Source: Candidatus Yonathbacteria bacterium (GTDB taxonomy: Bacteria; Patescibacteriota; Minisyncoccia; Phycocordibacterales; UBA1550). Taken from it: DNA of 12,144 nucleotides. The number at the start of each line of letters is the position of its first letter. The stretch's first letter is position 1. The stretch lies in contig DNMN01000044.1 of the NCBI GenBank assembly GCA_003489395.1, positions 1,696 through 13,839 on the forward strand, written 5' to 3'. Below, one piece after another: positions 1-4,640 of the stretch. Under the pieces are notes generated by a model that searched no databases, was not told where the DNA came from, and saw nothing but the letters and a program-made list of their open reading frames with translations. The position numbers and the translations under genes were made by a program.

Positions 1-65
1 AGGAGAGTTTCGCCCGGAGCGACCTTGTATTGCTTGCCACCTGTCTGTATTACTGCAAAATTCAT
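1..65 (-). CDS. rplU: 50S ribosomal protein L21, 5' end only (cut by window edge)
   Basis: Twenty-one complete codons are visible, reading MNFAVIQTGGKQYKVAPGET and on towards the edge. The GGKQYKV motif near the N-terminus is the hallmark of bacterial L21, a large-subunit protein that binds 23S rRNA. The rest lies beyond position 1. The ATG at 63-65 is preceded by a weak SD-like AGGAAC only a few bases away. A promoter at 75-102 places transcription start very close to the ATG, so the message is leaderless or nearly so. The family assignment is firm despite the short fragment; the promoter reading is inference. Confidence 0.93.
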   Translation of the reverse strand, partial: MNFAVIQTGGKQYKVAPGETL

Positions 66-74
66 AGTTCCTGT

Positions 75-102
75 ATTCTACACTAAACAAAAGGAAATGC
101 AA
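75..102 (-). promoter_or_regulatory. Promoter of rplU
   Basis: On the minus strand a -35 box TTGCAT (97-102) and a -10 box TAGAAT (75-80) are separated by 16 bp. Only 9 bp lie between the -10 box and the ATG, which implies a leader of a few bases at most. Confidence 0.6.
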
Positions 103-125
103 CCCCACAGTGGGGCAAGAGTCAT

Positions 126-148
126 CCCCATAGGCCTCGCCTATGGGG
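126..148. repeat. Perfect inverted repeat (10-bp arms, 3-bp loop)
   Basis: CCCCATAGGC at 126-135 pairs with GCCTATGGGG at 139-148 around the loop CTC. It would fold on either strand. There is no T-run on either side, so it is not an intrinsic terminator. On the minus strand it is followed directly by ATGAC. Confidence 0.75.
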
Positions 149-373
149 GCACTGGATTCCCTTGACAAAAGCAGGCTTTCTTGTTACGTTTGGGGTGGGC
201 CTGTACCTGCAGTCTGATTCCCTCCCCTGAGAGTCAGCATTCGCAGAAGGCCTGTCTTGTAGCCATTGAAAACAGTGTTGTATGGGTTTGAGCTTGCTCC
301 CCTCGCATTGTAGACAGACGCTATGAGATGTTGTCACTTCGGTCCCACTTTTACCACTCAAAAGTCATGACCA

Positions 374-412
374 CCCGGAAGCCTCCCCCTTTAGGCTTCC
401 GGGATTTTTTTT
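374..412 (+). terminator. Strong plus-strand intrinsic terminator with no annotated upstream gene
   Basis: An 11-bp perfect stem CCCGGAAGCCT (374-384) / AGGCTTCCGGG (393-403) has an 8-nt loop and is followed by A and eight T residues (405-412). The T-run is on the plus strand only; the minus strand has no T-run after the stem. It therefore does not serve rmuC, and it points to a plus-strand transcript starting somewhere in 66-373. Confidence 0.8.
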
Positions 413-419
413 ACAAAAA

Positions 420-1535
420 TTAGTCTTCAGTCAGCGGTTTTTCTATAAGTAGCGGATCAATGCTTGCCGTCTCGCCGGTAATCTTTACCATATCTTTGTC
501 TACTTTTTTGAGTTCCTTGTAAGCTGTATTGTAATGATTTACTGTTGTTCCAAGAGTGCTTCCCAATTTTTTCATATAATCCTCGTAGGCCACAAGGTGC
601 TTGCGAAGCTCCTCCACTCGGCCAATAATGAGCTGTGCAGACTCCTCAATTTTGAATGCGCGAAAACCATAAAGCACTGACTGCAAATATGCGGAAAAAG
701 TCGTTGGCGAAACAATTATTACTTTCTTTTCATTTGTCGCGTAGTCTATTAGGCTCCTAGTATTTACCTTCACAGCGCCAACTTCATTTACAAGTAGGTC
801 ATAGTAAATGCCCTCTGCAGGGATGAACATAAACGCAAACGGAAGTGTTCCTTCGTTTGGACGCACGTATTTTGCGGTTTCATCAATACGTTTTTTGAGG
901 TCATTTCTAAAATCCTTTTCCAATTCTTCTTTGCGTGTGGGGTCAGTTTCGTTTACAACGCGATTGTAGTTGTCTAGAGAAAACTTTGCGTCCACTGGGA
1001 TCATCCCGTCTTTTGTAATAATAACCGCATCCACAGTCTCCCCGCCCTTAAACTGGTGCTGAAGCTTGTACGCGGTCGGCGGTAAAATATTTGAGAGAAT
1101 GAGCTCAAGAGCCGCTTCCCCTAGGTTTCCCCTTTGCTTCTGGTGAGTGAGAACTTTTTCCAGATTTTGAAGTTGGTCTGTGATACCCAAAACTTGTTTG
1201 CTTGTTTCATTTGCTGTGGTCATTTCTTTTGCCACGTTTGAAAGATTGCGTTCCACTTGCTCGTTGATTTCGCGAATGAGTTTTTGCGATTCGCTAAACT
1301 GCATATGCACCGCCTGTTGCATCTCCTTGTTTGAAGAGCCCACTTTTGCATCCACTGTTTTCATAAAGTCGCCGAGTTGCGCCTGAAAATTGCCAAGTTG
1401 ATTCTGAATAAGCATCAAAGCGTCGCCCTGCGGTTCTGTCTTCGCGCCACTTTGCTTTCGAAAAAAAGTCACAAAAATGAACGCGACTATTGCCCCTATT
1501 ACGAGTCCAACAAAAATTAGTAGAATTGAGTCCAT
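420..1535 (-). CDS. rmuC: DNA recombination protein RmuC homologue, membrane-anchored
   Basis: The 371-aa product starts with a hydrophobic membrane segment (about residues 5-26). A long predicted coiled coil follows (about 45-130), then the RmuC domain (about 133-330) with the conserved RGNLGEAALE entry. VDAVI (D169) and PVDAKF (D182, K184) match a PD-(D/E)XK-type nuclease core. RmuC proteins limit rearrangement at inverted repeats in E. coli and are thought to be nucleases; the substrate is not settled. E. coli RmuC is about 475 aa, so this is a compact version. The ATG at 1533-1535 lies 2 bp after the stop of the upstream 65-aa gene and lacks a clear SD, so translational coupling is likely. 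The family call is confident; activity is inferred. Confidence 0.92.
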   Translation of the reverse strand: MDSILLIFVGLVIGAIVAFIFVTFFRKQSGAKTEPQGDALMLIQNQLGNFQAQLGDFMKTVDAKVGSSNKEMQQAVHMQFSESQKLIREINEQVERNLSNVAKEMTTANETSKQVLGITDQLQNLEKVLTHQKQRGNLGEAALELILSNILPPTAYKLQHQFKGGETVDAVIITKDGMIPVDAKFSLDNYNRVVNETDPTRKEELEKDFRNDLKKRIDETAKYVRPNEGTLPFAFMFIPAEGIYYDLLVNEVGAVKVNTRSLIDYATNEKKVIIVSPTTFSAYLQSVLYGFRAFKIEESAQLIIGRVEELRKHLVAYEDYMKKLGSTLGTTVNHYNTAYKELKKVDKDMVKITGETASIDPLLIEKPLTED

Positions 1536-1537
1536 AA

Positions 1538-1735
1538 TTAAAATCCATACGCGCTACCTAGCGTAGACAAAAGCGCCGGTATTGCAAACATAAGTCCCAC
1601 GAGCGGAAGCACAAAAAGAGCGAGTGTCGCATAGAAAGTCCACAAAAAATATTTGCGAGTTTTTTCTGTTGAAATGTACACTTTTTGCAAAAGATCCTCC
1701 TGCGCCTGAAGGCGGTTTAAAATTTCTTGTTCCAT
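1538..1735 (-). CDS. Small membrane protein cotranscribed with rmuC
   Basis: A 65-aa protein. An N-terminal amphipathic, coiled-coil-like helix (about residues 1-25, EQEILNRLQAQEDLLQKVY) is followed by a basic TEKTRKYF stretch and a long hydrophobic segment (about 29-57) containing LPLVGLMFAIP. It could span the membrane once, or fold as a hairpin. I associate small proteins with a KTRKYFLW...LPL.GL pattern with Parcubacteria, but no function is known to me. It sits 2 bp upstream of rmuC, and a promoter immediately precedes it, so the two form one transcript. A role as a membrane partner of RmuC is inference from position only. Confidence 0.8.
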   Translation of the reverse strand: MEQEILNRLQAQEDLLQKVYISTEKTRKYFLWTFYATLALFVLPLVGLMFAIPALLSTLGSAYGF

Positions 1736-1741
1736 ACGGCT

Positions 1742-1750
1742 ATTATATCA
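1742..1750 (-). promoter_or_regulatory. Extended -10 promoter of the 65-aa gene and rmuC
   Basis: On the minus strand a consensus -10 box TATAAT (1742-1747) is preceded by TGA, an extended -10. No good -35 box is seen. Only 6 bp separate the -10 box from the ATG at 1735, so the expected transcription start falls on or next to the A of ATG: a probable leaderless message. The element abuts the T-tract of the upstream terminator. Confidence 0.65.
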
Positions 1751-1787
1751 CAAAAGAAAAACGGACCACCAATTTCTGGTAGTCCGT
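1751..1787 (-). terminator. Intrinsic terminator of the GGDEF gene
   Basis: On the minus strand an 11-bp stem, with one G-T pair, is formed by 1777-1787 and 1761-1771 around a 5-nt loop. It is followed by a T-rich tract (TTTTCTTTT, 1751-1760). It lies 12 bp past the stop of the diguanylate cyclase gene. Confidence 0.8.
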
Positions 1788-1799
1788 GTTAAGCAGGTT

Positions 1800-2396
1800 T
1801 TACTTACGTTTGCGCAGGCTCTTTTGAACTTGCATACGCGCGTCAGCCTCAGCAATCATAGGCATGTACTTTGTAAATCCTTCAGAAGTACTAGCGGTTG
1901 CAACTGAGGCCATTAATTTCAACTCCTCATTTTCCGAATCAAAACTGTATGATTTCAGCCCTGATTGGATTTTATCGCAGAGAAATTGAGCTTCCTCCTT
2001 CGTTGTATTCCGCGCGAGGATAAAAAATTCATCTCCACCAAACCGCGCCACCGTATCAACTTTACGTGTTACCTCCCGTAGATAATCGGCGAACTCAATA
2101 AGTATACGATCCCCCCGCAAGTGATTTCCGTCGTTTATTGCCTTAAATCCATCAAGATCTATGAAAATGATAGAGAAATTATTTGCGGCGCGATGGCCAC
2201 GATTTTTCTCATCACGATGAAGTACTGCGAAGCTATGTTCAAGGTCCTCATACACTTTCTTTTTACTTGCGAGCCCTGTGAGAGGATCTGTCCCCAAAGC
2301 TTCACGTAGTTGATTTTCTAACTCCTGAATGCTGTGTTCAAGAGCTTTGATTTTCACACGGCAATGAATACATGGGTCCTGCTGAAGTTTGTTCAT
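1800..2396 (-). CDS. GGDEF-domain protein, probable soluble diguanylate cyclase
   Basis: A 198-aa protein whose N-terminal cap contains CIHC (C9, C12) and a short helical region (about 13-35). A complete GGDEF domain follows, with the entry motif DPLTGL, metal-site FIDLDGFK (D80) and signature RFGGDEF (GGDEF at 120-124). RKVD (111-114) lies exactly five residues before GGDEF, which is the RxxD inhibitory I-site arrangement. Such enzymes make cyclic di-GMP from two GTP, and an intact signature argues for activity. The usual NDxxGHxxGD segment reads NDGNHLRGD, one residue shorter. There is no membrane segment or recognised sensor domain; CxxC might bind a metal or act in redox (inference). Start ATG 2394-2396 is fixed by AGGAGG (2402-2407) five bases upstream. 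It is a monocistronic gene with its own promoter and terminator. Confidence 0.92.
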   Translation of the reverse strand: MNKLQQDPCIHCRVKIKALEHSIQELENQLREALGTDPLTGLASKKKVYEDLEHSFAVLHRDEKNRGHRAANNFSIIFIDLDGFKAINDGNHLRGDRILIEFADYLREVTRKVDTVARFGGDEFFILARNTTKEEAQFLCDKIQSGLKSYSFDSENEELKLMASVATASTSEGFTKYMPMIAEADARMQVQKSLRKRK

Positions 2397-2439
2397 TTTG
2401 CCCTCCTATATGTAAAAAAACAAATTTGTTACTAAAACA

Positions 2440-2468
2440 AGTATAGCATATTTAGTATCAAAAGTCAA
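2440..2468 (-). promoter_or_regulatory. Promoter of the GGDEF gene
   Basis: On the minus strand TTGACT (2463-2468), a 17-bp spacer and TATACT (2440-2445), with an extended -10 TGC just before it. It is one of the two best promoters in the window and gives a leader of about 35 nt carrying a full SD. Confidence 0.8.
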
Positions 2469-2470
2469 TA

Positions 2471-2499
2471 GTGGAAGTGTGGCAAAAAAGCCGTATACT
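2471..2499 (+). promoter_or_regulatory. Divergent promoter of the YqeY-like gene
   Basis: A good -10 box TATACT (2494-2499) has only a poor -35 match (GTGGAA, 2471-2476) at 17 bp. It is back to back with the GGDEF promoter, whose -35 box ends 2 bp away. The leader would be about 21 nt and carries no good SD. Confidence 0.5.
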
Positions 2500-2527
2500 G
2501 TAAGGATTAAACAGTAATTTTTTCACT

Positions 2528-2980
2528 ATGTCTCTACACGAACAAATAAAAGCTGAGGTAAAACCTGCAATGATGGCAAAGGACGCTGTGCGCCTTTCTG
2601 TTGTGCGCAATATGATTTCAGCGTTTACGAATGAGCTTGTTGCAACAGGCAAAACTCCGCAGGATACGATAGATGACGCTGGCGCGCTAAAGGTTATCAA
2701 ACGTCTCGCAAACCAGCGTAAAGATTCTATTGAACAGTTTATCAACGGCGGACGCCCAGAGCTTGCGGACAGTGAAAAAGCAGAACTCGCAATTCTTGAA
2801 AAGTACCTCCCTACCCTGATGTCCCGCGAGGAAATTAAAAAAATCGCGCTCGCGAAAAAAGAAGCTCTCGGTGTTACAGACAAATCAAAAGCAGGTCAGC
2901 TTACGGGCGCAATTATGAAAGAGCTTGATGGTAAAGCAGACGGCGGTGATGTGAAAGCTGTTGTTGACGAGTTGTTTTAG
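2528..2980 (+). CDS. yqeY: GatB/YqeY-domain protein
   Basis: A 150-aa protein, the full usual length of the stand-alone YqeY family. Recognisable landmarks are the opening MSLHEQIKAEVKPAM.AKD, RLSVVRNM, QRKDSIEQF.NGGR.ELA.SEKAEL, LEKYLP, the K.AGQLTGAIMKEL segment and a C-terminal ADGGDVKAVVDELF. The family is related to the tail domain of GatB in the tRNA-dependent amidotransferase and is thought to interact with tRNA; its role as a single protein is not established. The start is supported by the family N-terminus, since no clear SD precedes the ATG. It converges on uvrC with 2 bp between the stops, so the transcripts probably overlap. Confidence 0.93.
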   Translation: MSLHEQIKAEVKPAMMAKDAVRLSVVRNMISAFTNELVATGKTPQDTIDDAGALKVIKRLANQRKDSIEQFINGGRPELADSEKAELAILEKYLPTLMSREEIKKIALAKKEALGVTDKSKAGQLTGAIMKELDGKADGGDVKAVVDELF

Positions 2981-2982
2981 CA

Positions 2983-4218
2983 TTATTTAATCTTTCCTCT
3001 AAGTTGCCTATGGAAGCCTATCGCGAAACGGTGGGCTTCGCTGTTTGCGAGAAGGATTTGTCGGTCGCGGTTCCGAATTAGCAAATTCGCGTCTTGGGCG
3101 GGAATTAATCTGCCGCCAATGAAGCCTTTTGGTTTATGGTGCTCATCCTTCACTACACCTACGACGGGGATTTGAATCCCCCATTCTTTTAGCGCTTTTT
3201 CCGCGGTGTTTACCTGGGCCTTCCCACCATCCACCACAATTAATTTTGGCATTGGCCACTCGGTGTGGTTAAACCGACGCTCAAGAATCTCGCGAAGAGA
3301 CGCATTGTCATCATTCGTGCTTGTTTTAATTTTGAATTTTCTATAGTCGCTCTTTTTTGGCTCGTTGTCTTCCAGGACAACCATTACGCCGACAACATTT
3401 GTTCCAGAAATATGCGCAACGTCGTAAGCCTCAATACGAAAACCCCCTTCGCCGAGGCGAGGCCTATGGGAAGCTTTGATTAGTGCAACATCTTGGATGT
3501 GATTAAGCGCAAAAATCATTCTTTTGATGCGCCCAGCTTCCTCAAATTTTAAGTTTTTCGCATAGGTTTTCATCTCACGAGTAAGTCCGCTTACCAGAGT
3601 TTTTTTCTTGCCTTCAAAAAACATTTTTATGCGACGAATTGTTTTTGCATATTCAGTTTTTGATACAGTGCCAGCGCATACTCCAGGGCAAAGTCCAATC
3701 TGCGCATTGAAGCAGGGCTTGCCAGAGTTTGGTTTGCATTTGTCTCTAAAAGGAAAAATTTTACGAACGATAGCGAGCGCTTCACGCAAAACACTTCCTT
3801 GTGGAAAGGGACCAAAAGTAGTTTGTATTTGATAGTTTGTAGTTGATAGTAAAGTTTCGAGTTCGCGACCACGGACGACAAGCACGCGCGGAAAATCCTC
3901 TTTTGTAATGACCACATAATTAAAACTTTTGTTGTCTTTTTCTTTTGTGTTGTAAACAGGTTGATGTTTTTTGATGAGGTGCGCTTCTAGGATGAGAGCC
4001 TCAAGCACTGAGTCGGTTTCTATGAAGTCCACAGATTTTGCAGATTCTACCATTCCGACAAGTATCGGTCCGCGAGTCGCGATAAGGTCGCCACGGAAAT
4101 AGCTCGCTACGCGAGAACGGAGCGATGTCGCCTTTCCAATGTACAATACCGCTCGTCCGCTACCGCGGAAGATGTATACACCTGGTTTGTCAGGGAGATT
4201 TGTGGCTAGTTTTTGCAT
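2983..4218 (-). CDS. uvrC: UvrABC system protein C, C-terminally short (no helix-hairpin-helix region)
   Basis: A 411-aa protein that makes the two incisions in nucleotide excision repair. The GIY-YIG domain (about 10-92) has PGVYIF, YIGKATSLRSRV and an E.LEALILEA segment with the metal-binding Glu. Cysteines 161, 169, 177 and 181 match the four-cysteine region reported as an Fe-S site in E. coli UvrC. A UVR motif that contacts UvrB lies at about 208-245. The RNase H-like 5' nuclease follows, with D266 (AYDVAHISG), D330 (VVDGGKAQ) and H403 (EAHRFAIGFHR), all catalytic residues present. The protein stops eight residues after that histidine, so the tandem helix-hairpin-helix DNA-binding region of the usual ~600-aa UvrC is absent. 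No room exists downstream, because yqeY converges 2 bp away. ATG 4216-4218 lacks an SD. Confidence 0.95.
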   Translation of the reverse strand: MQKLATNLPDKPGVYIFRGSGRAVLYIGKATSLRSRVASYFRGDLIATRGPILVGMVESAKSVDFIETDSVLEALILEAHLIKKHQPVYNTKEKDNKSFNYVVITKEDFPRVLVVRGRELETLLSTTNYQIQTTFGPFPQGSVLREALAIVRKIFPFRDKCKPNSGKPCFNAQIGLCPGVCAGTVSKTEYAKTIRRIKMFFEGKKKTLVSGLTREMKTYAKNLKFEEAGRIKRMIFALNHIQDVALIKASHRPRLGEGGFRIEAYDVAHISGTNVVGVMVVLEDNEPKKSDYRKFKIKTSTNDDNASLREILERRFNHTEWPMPKLIVVDGGKAQVNTAEKALKEWGIQIPVVGVVKDEHHKPKGFIGGRLIPAQDANLLIRNRDRQILLANSEAHRFAIGFHRQLRGKIK

Positions 4219-4221
4219 ATA

Positions 4222-4250
4222 TTTACATTTTATAAGTTTAGGCGTAGCAT
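4222..4250 (+). promoter_or_regulatory. Possible promoter of the 109-aa orphan gene
   Basis: TTTACA (4222-4227), a 17-bp spacer and TAGCAT (4245-4250), giving a leader of about 25 nt. On the opposite strand TATAAA (4228-4233) could act as the -10 box of uvrC, 9 bp before its ATG but without a good -35, so the two promoters would overlap. Confidence 0.45.
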
Positions 4251-4282
4251 TAAAAGAGATAAATAAAAGGGAGAGTAGTTCT

Positions 4283-4612
4283 ATGAAAAACCATACCTAT
4301 GCTGACGAGGCTAAAGTATTTCCACGTGTGTATAGTCACGCAATGATGTCATTGTTAAAACGATTGCCACTTTTTCATTATTCCTACTTGTTAAGGAACC
4401 TTGTTGGGAATTCGCAGAAAGTTACCCATTTGGTTATAAAAGACTATATAACATACCACGTGGATCAATATAACGGGTTATGTGATTTGGAGTCATTGCA
4501 AATCCTTGTTGCGAAAGACGTTGGACATGAATTTGTCGACAGAGTTGTCGTAAGATACATCACGATATTTCTCATAGGTAGACAAACACTCCGACTATCA
4601 AAGAAAGCGTAG
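4283..4612 (+). CDS. Hypothetical protein, 109 aa
   Basis: I do not recognise this protein. It starts MKNHTYADEAKVFPRVYSHA and contains a histidine- and tyrosine-rich middle, an acidic CDLESLQILVAKDVGHEF segment and a basic tail (RQTLRLSKKA). A hydrophobic patch (RYITIFLIG) near the end is too short for a confident membrane helix. The frame is open upstream to 4139, but the ATG at 4283 is chosen because AAAGGGAG (4266-4273) lies about nine bases before it and the promoter lies just upstream. It stands alone between uvrC and uvrA on the opposite strand, 28 bp before the uvrA stop. No clear terminator follows. Coding status is supported by SD and length only. Confidence 0.6.
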   Translation: MKNHTYADEAKVFPRVYSHAMMSLLKRLPLFHYSYLLRNLVGNSQKVTHLVIKDYITYHVDQYNGLCDLESLQILVAKDVGHEFVDRVVVRYITIFLIGRQTLRLSKKA

Positions 4613-4640
4613 TTACCATTTTTATAGCCACCTCGTGTGA

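Larger units (their letters stand above)
66..419. other. Unassigned structured intergenic stretch: candidate small RNA or insertion-sequence remnant
   Basis: This 354-bp gap holds no convincing protein. A 79-codon minus-strand frame exists (122-361), but it resembles no family I know, has no SD and looks non-coding in composition. The stretch appears more GC-rich than its neighbours and holds several inverted repeats: CCCCAC/GTGGGG at 103-115, a 10-bp stem with a 3-nt loop at 126-148, a broken stem around 207-247, and a strong plus-strand terminator at 374-412. A possible plus-strand promoter (TTGACA at 162-167, 17-bp spacer, weak TACGTT at 185-190) would give an RNA of about 210 nt ending at that terminator. 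Alternatively, read on the minus strand, end hairpins followed by ATGAC (at 121-125 and 366-370) recall IS200/IS605-type element ends. I cannot choose between these. No tmRNA, RNase P or SRP RNA signature is visible. Confidence 0.4.

Noticed and set aside
122..361. 79-codon minus-strand open frame with several cysteines
   Set aside because: No SD, no recognisable family, it overlaps hairpins, and composition looks non-coding; treated as part of the structured element.
66..419. tmRNA, RNase P RNA or SRP RNA
   Set aside because: No tRNA-like GGTTC end, no GAGGAAAGTCC core and no SRP tetraloop signature on either strand.
1180..1386. Plus-strand open frame with a hydrophobic start opposite rmuC
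   Set aside because: It is the antisense shadow of the rmuC coiled-coil region, without an SD.
2981..2990. Frameshift hiding the missing UvrC C-terminus
   Set aside because: The stop is followed within 2 bp by the convergent, fully intact yqeY gene, so no HhH-coding sequence is present in any frame.
4139..4282. 48-residue upstream extension of the 109-aa orphan
   Set aside because: It overlaps the start of uvrC on the other strand, has no SD, and the internal ATG at 4283 has both SD and promoter.
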